Positions 18,671 to 26,059 of a stretch of DNA of 55,198 nucleotides are shown here, in pieces; position 1 is the stretch's first letter; each line of letters opens with the position of its first letter. The notes below the pieces were generated by a model, which did not search any database, was not told the DNA's origin, and saw only the letters and a program-made list of their open reading frames with translations. The DNA is from an uncultured Prevotellamassilia sp. (lineage in GTDB: Bacteria; Bacteroidota; Bacteroidia; Bacteroidales; Bacteroidaceae). The position numbers and the translations under genes are program-made. The stretch is taken from contig CAKQOG010000015.1 of assembly GCA_934255485.1 (NCBI GenBank), forward strand, positions 1-55,198, in the 5' to 3' direction.

Positions 18671-18735
18671 GGTTATTTTTTTAATAAGTAAAGCATAACG
18701 AAGAATAACGGCTTTTACCCCTATAACTAAGCACA

Positions 18736-18845
18736 AAATAAAGGTGGTCAAAAAACCATTTAGAACTGCATTGGTGCTAAACTAAATGCAAGCATCAATT
18801 GCTTTACGTTTTGTTCTAAATAGGGTTTTGACCACCTATTTTATT
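18736..18845. terminator. Long imperfect inverted repeat between convergent genes (bidirectional terminator)
   Basis: Left arm 18736-18765 (contains AAATAAAGGTGGTCAAAA and TTTAGAAC) pairs with 18813-18845 (GTTCTAAATAGGGTTTTGACC and ACCTATTTTATT). It lies between the phosphatase (plus) and the nitroreductase (minus), has A/T-rich outer flanks on both sides and would form a stem of about 30 bp. Termination in both directions is likely. The large loop (about 47 bases) is unusual for a simple terminator. Confidence 0.65.
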
Positions 18846-18874
18846 GTAAATAAAAATAAGTAAGTTGCAAGGCT

Positions 18875-19411
18875 TTACACTTTTACTACACACTCTTTGC
18901 GCTCCTTAGCTGGGTGTGGTTCGCCATCGGGATAGCCGAGCGATAGGTGGCCAATGCCTTCGTAATCGCCTTCAATGCCTATTGACTTGAGCCATGTTTT
19001 CCATTCTTCTTGGTCAAATTCTTGACGTGCACGATTTATCCAACACGAACCTAAACCCAACACATGAGCGGCAAGCATCATGTTGCCTAACATGAGTGTG
19101 CCATCGTATAAGTGGTTGGGATTAGCCCGTTCTGCAAGTACAATGATGTAAACTGGAGCACCATAAAAGGGGTCGGCATTTTCGTCCTTACCCAACACCT
19201 TGGCATTGGCTATGCGAATGCGATTTTTTGTTTCTTCGTCCTTAACCACAATCACTTTCCATGGCTGCATGCTCTTGCCAGAGGCTGCATAAGTGCCAGC
19301 TTCAATTACTTTATCGATGAGTTCGTCGGGTACAGGAGTGCTTTTGTATTTACGTATACTACGACGCGACTTAATGGCATCGAGAACGATTTGAGCGTTT
19401 TTATCTATCAT
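18875..19411 (-). CDS. Nitroreductase-family FMN oxidoreductase
   Basis: The 178-residue protein has the nitroreductase pattern: an FMN phosphate-binding start (IKSRRSIRKYKSTPVPDELI), AASGKSMQPWKVIVVKD, the central NHLYDGTLMLGNMMLAAHVLGLGSCWINR, and a C-terminal LSLGYPDGEPHPAKER. Enzymes of this family use NAD(P)H to reduce nitro compounds, quinones or flavins; the natural substrate cannot be told from sequence. It is soluble, with no signal peptide. An AraC-type regulator gene ends 122 bases upstream on the same strand, and a long inverted repeat lies between them, so control by that regulator is plausible. Confidence 0.92.
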   Translation of the reverse strand: MIDKNAQIVLDAIKSRRSIRKYKSTPVPDELIDKVIEAGTYAASGKSMQPWKVIVVKDEETKNRIRIANAKVLGKDENADPFYGAPVYIIVLAERANPNHLYDGTLMLGNMMLAAHVLGLGSCWINRARQEFDQEEWKTWLKSIGIEGDYEGIGHLSLGYPDGEPHPAKERKECVVKV

Positions 19412-19432
19412 AGTTTTATTTATTTGAATTTG

Positions 19433-19531
19433 GTTGGTTTTGTAAATTCTGCGTAATAAATTGTACTTTTGAGAGCGTACAAGGCATTTGGTAGAATAGA
19501 TGATAATCTAAACAGAATTTATAAAACCAAC
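19433..19531. promoter_or_regulatory. 19-bp inverted repeat flanking the nitroreductase leader
   Basis: GTTGGTTTTGTAAATTCTG (19433-19451) pairs with CAGAATTTATAAAACCAAC (19513-19531) with one mismatch, leaving 61 bases between. It fills the gap between the AraC gene stop and the nitroreductase start and would flank that gene's promoter. Possible roles are two operator half-sites, an RNA hairpin ending the AraC message, or a small inserted element. Confidence 0.55.
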
Positions 19532-19533
19532 TA

Positions 19534-20397
19534 TTATACATTTTCGCCTTTTTGAATACGATAGAACTTAGGTGCCATACCCAAGTTTTTCTTGCAATAT
19601 TTGCCAAAGAAGGAAATAGATGGAAAGTCGAGTTCGTTTACAATCTCCTTGATTGTTTTATCGGGACGCATAAGACTGCGTTTTACATCCTCAAGCACAT
19701 AATGGTTAATGATAGCCGAGGCTGTTTTGCCACAGCATTGCTTGGCTACACTGCTCAGATACTTGGGAGTAACATTGAGCTTTTCGGCATACCACTCTAC
19801 TGAACGCGGCTTAGGATAAGAGTGCAACACAAGGTCAATAAACTGCCTATAAAGGGTTTCGCCACACGAGAACTTAAAGTTGCCTGCATCAACAAAACTC
19901 TCGCATATATCGTGAAACTCATACATAAAGGCTTGAAACAAAAAGTCTGTTACCAACTGATGATGCTTAAATGAGTTATTTTCGCTGAGCTTTGTTTTTA
20001 TCAATTCGTAATACTGCTTAAAGATGGTTACAGCATGGTCGTTGAGGTGCATCATGGGGTTGTCGGCTATATATATGGCAGCGTTGATATAGCCCAATGG
20101 TATATTGCTTAGCTCTTCAAAGAACTCTCTTGTCATATAAAAGCCACAAGCTCTGAAATTGTCTGAAATTTTTTGACCTTGCATCACACTACCTATTGTG
20201 GCAACCAAGAGATCGCCCTCTTTCAGGGTGAGCAACTTATTGTTTAGGTAGAGCGATGCCTCTCCTTCTGTGCAGAGAATGGAGCAGTGAGCACTGAGTT
20301 TATCGCTTTTTTGGCGTATTTGGGTTAGGTCAATATCGCTTATAATGTCTATACGATTATCAACGATAGAAATAACTTTTTTGGGTGCATTTGTCAT
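19534..20397 (-). CDS. AraC-family transcriptional regulator
   Basis: The 287-residue protein has an N-terminal cupin-like sensing part (SLYLNNKLLTLKEGDLLVATIGS) and a C-terminal AraC DNA-binding domain with two helix-turn-helix units (about 185-282): SVEWYAEKLNVTPKYLSSVAKQ, then TIKEIVNELDFPSISFFGKYCKKNLGMAPKFYR. The N-terminal domain should bind a small molecule or sense a surface; its ligand is unknown. The adjacent nitroreductase lies downstream on the same strand across an inverted repeat and is the obvious candidate target. The glycan cluster lies upstream on the same strand, 58 bases away, so a link to that is also possible. Confidence 0.92.
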   Translation of the reverse strand: MTNAPKKVISIVDNRIDIISDIDLTQIRQKSDKLSAHCSILCTEGEASLYLNNKLLTLKEGDLLVATIGSVMQGQKISDNFRACGFYMTREFFEELSNIPLGYINAAIYIADNPMMHLNDHAVTIFKQYYELIKTKLSENNSFKHHQLVTDFLFQAFMYEFHDICESFVDAGNFKFSCGETLYRQFIDLVLHSYPKPRSVEWYAEKLNVTPKYLSSVAKQCCGKTASAIINHYVLEDVKRSLMRPDKTIKEIVNELDFPSISFFGKYCKKNLGMAPKFYRIQKGENV

Positions 20398-20455
20398 AGT
20401 TTACATACATGTTTGTGTTGAAATGAAGCGGAGTGCAGACAACAATCAAAGGACG

Positions 20456-21361
20456 CTAATATTTACCTAATTTTTCGTTTAGTCCATCGCGATAAGCGTG
20501 CCACAATTTAGCGATATCTATCATTGTATAGGCATTTGAAAAAGGCATTGTCACAATAGCCGTAGCTATATATCCCATAACGCAAAGTAATCCACGCAAA
20601 TGTTTCACTGCCCAAGTTTTGCCGTAATGATGATTGAGGTAGGTGGTATTACGCACTTGATAAAAGCGTTTCCACTTTTTCTTTCTGTTGCGCTCTGCCC
20701 ACGTGTCGTTGCTAAAGAACTTTTGCTTATCCATCAGTGCTGTTGGCACATATAGCATTTTATAGTTGGCTTGCCATAGGCGGATGCAGTAGTCGGTATC
20801 GTCGCAAAAGATGAATAAATCCTTGTTGGGCAAGCCTATTTTTTTGATAGCTTCTGTACGAATGAGCGGTCCCTCAAAAGCAGTTCCAGCGATAGGTGTT
20901 GGCTCTGTTACAGGGCGTTTTTGCTTGCGAAACTTGCCCTTATAGAGCGAACGAAATGGGTGGGTAAAGTCGTATTCCGTAAAGTCGTTGCTAAAAACTT
21001 GCCCCTCCATAAGGCGGCGCGGAGCCAATAGTCCTATTTGCAAATCGCGTGTATGAGGCAAAAGATTATTGAGGCAATCGGGACGTGGAAACACATCGTC
21101 GTCCATGCACCACACCCAATCTGCCCCCATGTGAATGACCTCGTCTATGCCACGATAAAAGCCTCCCGAACCGCCCACATTGTCTTGGTGAACCACACAG
21201 AGGCGACTATCAGCCTCAGCATCAAGCCATGCCGAAGTGCCATCGGTACTGCCATTGTCTACCACTAAAATCTTATCAACAGGGACATTGGCACGCAAGC
21301 AAGCAATGTTGCGCTGCAACAACTCTAAGCGATTGTATGTAACTACTACTGCTATAATCAT
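20456..21361 (-). CDS. GT2 glycosyltransferase, galactofuranosyltransferase-like
   Basis: This 301-residue family 2 glycosyltransferase starts MIIAVVVTYNRLELL and has the nucleotide-sugar signature VVDNGSTDGT, QDNVGGSGGF (59-68) and the metal-binding DDD at 87-89. The QDNxGGSGGF and WCMDDDVFPRPD strings are typical of GlfT-like enzymes that transfer galactofuranose. A UDP-galactopyranose mutase gene two genes upstream supplies exactly that donor. A hydrophobic stretch near residues 255-275 may attach it to the inner membrane. It ends the minus-strand glycan cluster, 13 bases after the kinase gene. Confidence 0.85.
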   Translation of the reverse strand: MIIAVVVTYNRLELLQRNIACLRANVPVDKILVVDNGSTDGTSAWLDAEADSRLCVVHQDNVGGSGGFYRGIDEVIHMGADWVWCMDDDVFPRPDCLNNLLPHTRDLQIGLLAPRRLMEGQVFSNDFTEYDFTHPFRSLYKGKFRKQKRPVTEPTPIAGTAFEGPLIRTEAIKKIGLPNKDLFIFCDDTDYCIRLWQANYKMLYVPTALMDKQKFFSNDTWAERNRKKKWKRFYQVRNTTYLNHHYGKTWAVKHLRGLLCVMGYIATAIVTMPFSNAYTMIDIAKLWHAYRDGLNEKLGKY

Positions 21362-21374
21362 AATGTATGCTTAT

Positions 21375-22118
21375 TTAAAACTCCCCCTCAATCTGTCCTG
21401 GTTGTGTGCTGCGATAGTGCCTCATCAAGCGGTAGCACTCATCGGCATCGAGGTGGCGCTCTTTGGCATAAGCGTTGGCTATAACGCGGTGCATATGGGC
21501 TGTGGCAGGCAAACGTTCAAGGTTTTTACATCCTTTTTTTATGTCGAGCGGACCAAAATCCATACGATTAAGGTCTACTATGTCGAGGTGGATTTTGCCA
21601 TTTGGCAACTGCTCAAATAATATGTTAGCACGTCCATAATCCTTGTGTGCCAAGCCATGGTTGTGAAGGATGGCTGTAACACGTCCCACCTCTTGTAGCA
21701 CTTCGTCGGCATAAGTAAAGGTGTGTGTAAAAAGGTCCTCGTAGCGCCAAGGACATGTAGATTTGAGCGTAACGAAATAGCTCTCATCAAAGGCTAATCC
21801 TTGACGAATGTTGAGATAGCCCACAGGCATAGGTGTGCTTATGCTCAACTTTAGGTAGAGCAATGCATTGCGATAAGCACGCTTTGCCTTTGAGGGGCGC
21901 AACACGCCATATACCCAACGATTAATGATGTTGGGACGCTTGAATGATTTAACTACATACTCGTTTCCTTCATACTCTATGCAACGCAACTTGTTTCGCC
22001 CATCATGTATAAGTTTGCCTTCGCCCTTTGCAAAGCGGTCGGGCAATGAGAGCATAAAGTTGTGCAAATTGTCAAACTGAGAGTTGAGTATGAGTGTATG
22101 ATGATTCCAAATTGTCAT
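21375..22118 (-). CDS. WaaP/Kdo-kinase-like lipopolysaccharide kinase
   Basis: The 247-residue protein is a small protein-kinase-fold enzyme of the lipopolysaccharide kinase group. It has the nucleotide-binding lysine in EYVVKSFKRP, the catalytic loop HKDYGRANILF (D160, N165) and a DLNRM segment (D182) in place of DFG. Relatives phosphorylate heptose or Kdo in the LPS core at the inner-membrane face. The gene starts 2 bases after the glf stop, so it is tightly coupled to galactofuranose synthesis, and its acceptor is probably a surface glycan made by this cluster. The exact sugar is an inference. Confidence 0.82.
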   Translation of the reverse strand: MTIWNHHTLILNSQFDNLHNFMLSLPDRFAKGEGKLIHDGRNKLRCIEYEGNEYVVKSFKRPNIINRWVYGVLRPSKAKRAYRNALLYLKLSISTPMPVGYLNIRQGLAFDESYFVTLKSTCPWRYEDLFTHTFTYADEVLQEVGRVTAILHNHGLAHKDYGRANILFEQLPNGKIHLDIVDLNRMDFGPLDIKKGCKNLERLPATAHMHRVIANAYAKERHLDADECYRLMRHYRSTQPGQIEGEF

Positions 22119-22120
22119 TC

Positions 22121-23221
22121 TTAAAATTCCTTTTTACAAAGTTCAAGTGCCGCCATGATGGTGTCGTCCATGTCGGCATAAGTGTAACGTGCCAATCGTC
22201 CTCCAAAGATAACATTTTTCTCTCGTTCTGCCAACTCAGTGTATTGTGCATAAATGGCTGCATTGCGCTCGTCGTTGATAGGATAGTAGGGTTCTTTGCC
22301 TGGTGCAAAGCCGTCGGGATACTCGTATGTTACCACTGTTGTCGGTTGCTGACCATAAGCAAAATGCTTGTGTTCAATGACACGTGTGTAGGGCACTTGG
22401 CGCTCGGTATAGTTGATTACAGCATTGCCTTGATAATCGGCGATGGGCAATCGTTTGTGTTCAAAACGCAAACTTCGATAGTCAAGACGTCCATGCTTAA
22501 AGTCATAAAACTCGTCTATACACCCCGTGTAAAGCACCCTTTTGGCCATTCCCATAAGCTCTGCACGATGCGCAAAGAAATCGGTGTTGAGCCTTATATC
22601 AGCCTTACTGAGTAAGGCATCTATTATTTCGTTATAGTTTCCACTTGCGGGAATGCCTTGGTAGCGGTCGTTAAAATAATTGTTATCGAACGTAAAACGG
22701 AAGGGCAAGCGCTTAATAATAAAAGCAGGTAACTCTCGAGCCGAACAGCCCCATTGTTTTTCGGTATACCCCTTGATGAGCCGCTCGTAAATGTCGCGTC
22801 CACACAGCGTAAGTGCTTGTTCCTCGAGGTTTGTGGGAGTTGTAATATGAGCAAATTCAGCACGTTGTTCTGCAATTTTAGCTTGCGCTTCGGTAGGTGT
22901 TTTCACTCCCCAAAGTTCGTAAAAGGTGTTCATATTGAAGGGCAGATGATAGAGTCTACCCTCATAATTGGCCAAAGGAGAATTTATAAACCCATTAAAG
23001 TTTGTCAGCCCATTTACATATTTCCACACCTCTTCGTTAGATGTGTGAAAGATGTGGGCGCCATACTCATGCACCCATATATTATCTATAAGTTGGCAAT
23101 GCAAATTACCACCAGTGTGTGGGCGTTTGTCTACAACCAAACAACTCTTTCCCACTCTGCCAGCCTCGTGTGCAAACACCGCACCAAAGAGTCCGCTGCC
23201 AACTATTAGGTAGTCGTACAT
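22121..23221 (-). CDS. glf: UDP-galactopyranose mutase
   Basis: The 366-residue flavoenzyme interconverts UDP-galactopyranose and UDP-galactofuranose. The FAD-binding start is YDYLIVGSGLFGAVFAHEA, followed by VVDKRPHTGGN, the substrate region EYGAHIFHTS, FNMNTFYELWGV and EKQWG, and a C-terminal ARYTYADMDD. Size and motifs match bacterial Glf throughout. It makes the donor for the GT2 enzyme at 20456-21361. It is soluble and cytoplasmic. Gene spacing (2 bases to the kinase, 45 to the upstream GT2 gene) indicates one transcript. Confidence 0.97.
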   Translation of the reverse strand: MYDYLIVGSGLFGAVFAHEAGRVGKSCLVVDKRPHTGGNLHCQLIDNIWVHEYGAHIFHTSNEEVWKYVNGLTNFNGFINSPLANYEGRLYHLPFNMNTFYELWGVKTPTEAQAKIAEQRAEFAHITTPTNLEEQALTLCGRDIYERLIKGYTEKQWGCSARELPAFIIKRLPFRFTFDNNYFNDRYQGIPASGNYNEIIDALLSKADIRLNTDFFAHRAELMGMAKRVLYTGCIDEFYDFKHGRLDYRSLRFEHKRLPIADYQGNAVINYTERQVPYTRVIEHKHFAYGQQPTTVVTYEYPDGFAPGKEPYYPINDERNAAIYAQYTELAEREKNVIFGGRLARYTYADMDDTIMAALELCKKEF

Positions 23222-23266
23222 GTTTTATAAGGAAATATTTATCAAAAAATTTTCTTTAGTAAGTAT

Positions 23267-24187
23267 TTACTTTTCAACCTCGTGTTTTAGCTTTTCAAAA
23301 AAGGCGGGCATGGGGTTATCTGCATGTATAAATCCGTCTTTTTTCAGTTCATTGAAGCTATCAGTGCCAATAACTCTATTGTACTCTTTCTCAAGAAATT
23401 CAGGTCCTTGCTTATAGAGTTTGTAAAAATAGCGCCAATGCCTTCCGCCATGCTTACCCTTGTGTTGCTCAAGTTGCTTGCCACCATTTATCATCTTGTT
23501 CATAAACTGTTGGCGCGACTGTACGTTGTAGTGATATACTATAATATCGCTTTGAGTTTCAATCTGTGGTAGCATCTTCACCTTATGGTTTCCCATAGAT
23601 ATTTGTAGATATCCAGCCGTACGATGAACAACCTTTTTGTTTTGATGTTCAAATAGTGAATAGGGAGAGAGGTTGTACTTTTCGGGAGTATAAACATATC
23701 TCACAGTGCTATTCCATAGCATCCAGTCCTCATTGGGAGTAGGATAAACACTGCGCATCAAGCATCCCAACACATTAGCATGGGTATGTTTCAATTCATT
23801 TTTTAAGTTGCCTTTTGGCGAATACCAAAACTCATCAGCATCAGCGTTTATTACCCAATCAGCATGATATTTTTGTTTTGCAATCCATATCATGCGGTCT
23901 ACCCAAAGTTTTTGTTCATAATCTTGTCCCGTCTCTTTGATTACTTCTTTCACCCATCCTTTTTCTTGATAATGGCGTATGATATCGGGAGTATGGTCTG
24001 TAGAATTATTGTCGGTAATGATGAATGCATCTACTCCCATTTGGTGGTGATACTCCAAGTTATAAGCAAGTAGTTGCTCTTCGTTCTTTACAAGAAGTGT
24101 CATAACCAATCGGGGATTGGGTGTGTAAGCAAACGTATGCCCCACGTCAATAAGCGCATGGCACGTTTTCGTTATAATATTTGCCAT
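23267..24187 (-). CDS. GT2-type glycosyltransferase (Glyco_tranf_2_4-like)
   Basis: The 306-residue protein from MANIITKTCHA has LVMTLLVKNEEQLLAYNLEYH, DAFIITDNNSTDHTPDI and a DXD-type metal site in WVINADADEFW, the layout of the Glyco_tranf_2_4 branch. HxH and Tyr-rich segments follow (IIVYHYNVQSRQQF). The open frame extends 35 codons further, but that part overlaps the fucosyltransferase gene and reads as noise; starting at 24187 leaves a 67-base gap. The donor and acceptor are unknown. It should add one sugar to the glycan built by this cluster. Confidence 0.88.
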   Translation of the reverse strand: MANIITKTCHALIDVGHTFAYTPNPRLVMTLLVKNEEQLLAYNLEYHHQMGVDAFIITDNNSTDHTPDIIRHYQEKGWVKEVIKETGQDYEQKLWVDRMIWIAKQKYHADWVINADADEFWYSPKGNLKNELKHTHANVLGCLMRSVYPTPNEDWMLWNSTVRYVYTPEKYNLSPYSLFEHQNKKVVHRTAGYLQISMGNHKVKMLPQIETQSDIIVYHYNVQSRQQFMNKMINGGKQLEQHKGKHGGRHWRYFYKLYKQGPEFLEKEYNRVIGTDSFNELKKDGFIHADNPMPAFFEKLKHEVEK

Positions 24188-24254
24188 AAAGATGAGGAAG
24201 GTATGTGTAATGGGTAGAATGTGTTCGAGTATACTTGTTAAATAACAGTTTTTT

Positions 24255-25100
24255 TTACGTTGTAGGCAACTGAATCCAGCTATTAGGAACAAACTTATCA
24301 GCCTTATCTTTTACCGACCACTGGTCAGGACATATCACCATTTTATTATGATTATTATTGAGCCATGCTCCCCACCAACTAAACGTTGAGTTGCACACCA
24401 CATTGTGTTTACAGTGGCTCATAAGCATCATGTCTTGCCAACTGTCTGTTCCGTTATTCCAATCCACAAAAGTTGCATTGGATGGAAGTGTAAGATGCTG
24501 TTTTACCCAGTCCATTCCATCTGAGAACACATAAAAGTGGGTTTCGGCTTCATGCTGCAACATATAATCAATGGCACGTTGGTAATACGCAGTGGTACAC
24601 ACACATCCCGAAAACTTAAAGTGTTTGGGGTGCAAATAGTCGCCGCGTCTGATGTGAATTGACACTGCATGAGCATCATTATCAATGGCTTTAATCGCTT
24701 GCAAAGAACGCTCATTAGCTTGTTTCAAGTCGAAAGTAAAAGCCTTTCTCACAAGCTCTGCGCATTGGCTAAAATAACGCTCATTTTGATAAAATCCTTT
24801 GTAATAAACCAAAGGCCACAACTGTTTGCCAAAATAAGGATTGAGCGAACCATGCTGTTTGCGCTCCAATATCGTTTTAAAGAATAAAAATTCTACAACC
24901 TTCTTGAGCTTTTGGTTCATCTTAAATTCAATGTTAGGAAGCCCAAAGACCTTGTGCATTTCATAGCCGTAGTGAGCATGATAGTGCACCATGTCTGAAA
25001 GGTCGATTATTACATTGATGCCTTGTTGTTTCATGCTGAGATATAAGGCATAGATAAACATTTGATTACCCAAGCCTCCCGTCATTTTTAAGAGTCGCAT
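24255..25100 (-). CDS. Alpha-1,2-fucosyltransferase (GT11)
   Basis: The 281-residue protein carries the GT11 signatures: GGLGNQMF at 8-15, HIRRGDY for GDP-fucose binding, and NSTFSWWGAWL near the end. GT11 enzymes move fucose from GDP-fucose to O-2 of a galactose-type acceptor, often in O-antigen or capsule. In host-associated Bacteroidales such fucosylation can imitate blood-group H structures, but that is an inference. It has no signal peptide and probably works at the inner membrane face. It is in the same direction as the other glycan genes, 51 bases after the lysozyme-like gene. Confidence 0.94.
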   Translation of the reverse strand: MRLLKMTGGLGNQMFIYALYLSMKQQGINVIIDLSDMVHYHAHYGYEMHKVFGLPNIEFKMNQKLKKVVEFLFFKTILERKQHGSLNPYFGKQLWPLVYYKGFYQNERYFSQCAELVRKAFTFDLKQANERSLQAIKAIDNDAHAVSIHIRRGDYLHPKHFKFSGCVCTTAYYQRAIDYMLQHEAETHFYVFSDGMDWVKQHLTLPSNATFVDWNNGTDSWQDMMLMSHCKHNVVCNSTFSWWGAWLNNNHNKMVICPDQWSVKDKADKFVPNSWIQLPTT

Positions 25101-25151
25101 ATTCTTAAGAGAGAGATAAAATTCTTAACTAAAAACAATTTAGATTATTAT

Positions 25152-25877
25152 TTACGGCAATAATATCTTTTTCAAGTCCATGCCGCGCCCCAACCGACTG
25201 AGGTCTACATTACCTTTCACACCATTAATGCGGCCAGCATCGGTGTATTGCCAAATGCTGTAATCGCTGCCATTGATACGTGGTTCGCGAGCTGAATAAG
25301 CTGCTATAAATAGGTGATGATCGTTAAATCGTGGGGCAAGGTGCGTATTGTAGAAGTTGCGATGTGTGTAGATAATTGGCGGACAATTGTAGTGCTTTTT
25401 AACAAGACGAATAAACACAGCCAGGCTATCTTGAAGTTGTTGGCTGTTTTTCCATCCCCTAATGTCCTCAACATCTATCACAGGGGCAATGTCTTGCCAT
25501 GTGCGGTTGGCCTGTTGCCTAAACCAACTAAACTGAGCCACTGCCGAACTGCGCGAGGTGAAATAATGGTAAATACCCACCTTTAAGTGGTGTTTGTGCG
25601 CTTGTTGGGCATTGTATAGATAGTTTTTATCTACATGTCCATAGCCTTCTGTAGCTTTAACAAACACATATTTGATGTTGCGGTTTTTGCTTACTTTTTT
25701 CCAATCTATCACTCCGTTATGACGCGAAACGTCTATGCCATCGTACCCCGTGGCATTATATACCACACTGCGTTCGCTACTTTTGCAAGCAGTGAGCAAC
25801 ATGGTAATAAACATGCTAAGTGCAAACAGACTGAATTGGTATGGACTAATAAATTTCATTTTATTTGAATATTGCAT
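25152..25877 (-). CDS. GH25 lysozyme-like lipoprotein
   Basis: The 241-residue protein has a lipoprotein signal (MFITMLLTAC lipobox; a second start at codon 7 also fits) and a GH25 domain: YDGIDVSRHNGVIDW, YVFVKATEG, VGIYHYF, the catalytic pair APVIDVED, IIYTHRNFY and SIWQYTDAGRINGVKGNVDLSRL. GH25 enzymes cut the N-acetylmuramic acid beta-1,4 bond of peptidoglycan. Attached to a membrane it could help wall remodelling or attack neighbours. It lies at the head of the minus-strand cluster with a promoter-like box at 25918-25925; a shared transcript with the glycan genes is possible. Confidence 0.92.
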   Translation of the reverse strand: MQYSNKMKFISPYQFSLFALSMFITMLLTACKSSERSVVYNATGYDGIDVSRHNGVIDWKKVSKNRNIKYVFVKATEGYGHVDKNYLYNAQQAHKHHLKVGIYHYFTSRSSAVAQFSWFRQQANRTWQDIAPVIDVEDIRGWKNSQQLQDSLAVFIRLVKKHYNCPPIIYTHRNFYNTHLAPRFNDHHLFIAAYSAREPRINGSDYSIWQYTDAGRINGVKGNVDLSRLGRGMDLKKILLP

Positions 25878-25917
25878 AGCAGTCCCCCTTACAAGGTCTG
25901 CCTATAATAATGTAGGG

Positions 25918-25925
25918 CAAAGTTA
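25918..25925 (-). promoter_or_regulatory. Candidate -7 box for the GH25 gene
   Basis: The minus strand reads TAACTTTG, a full TAnnTTTG match, 40 bases before the start codon at 25877. A -33 TTTG is not evident. Confidence 0.45.
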
Positions 25926-26021
25926 GTGCTTTATTCTGGTTTTCACACGCTGTTTGGTGTGCAATAAAGCATTTTTTGCATTCTTAGGTGGTTGGTGTGC
26001 ACATGGTTGATAACTTATTGC

Positions 26022-26029
26022 TACTTTTG
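26022..26029 (+). promoter_or_regulatory. Candidate -7 box for the GH123-like gene
   Basis: TACTTTTG matches TAnnTTTG, 30 bases before the start codon at 26060. The matching TTTG about 20 bases upstream is not seen. Confidence 0.45.
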
Positions 26030-26059
26030 TAGAATTATTAAGCAACACATTATTACTAC

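Noticed and set aside
24188..24292. 35-codon N-terminal extension of the GT2 gene
   Set aside because: It overlaps the fucosyltransferase coding end and lacks a family match; MANIITKTCHA gives a normal start.
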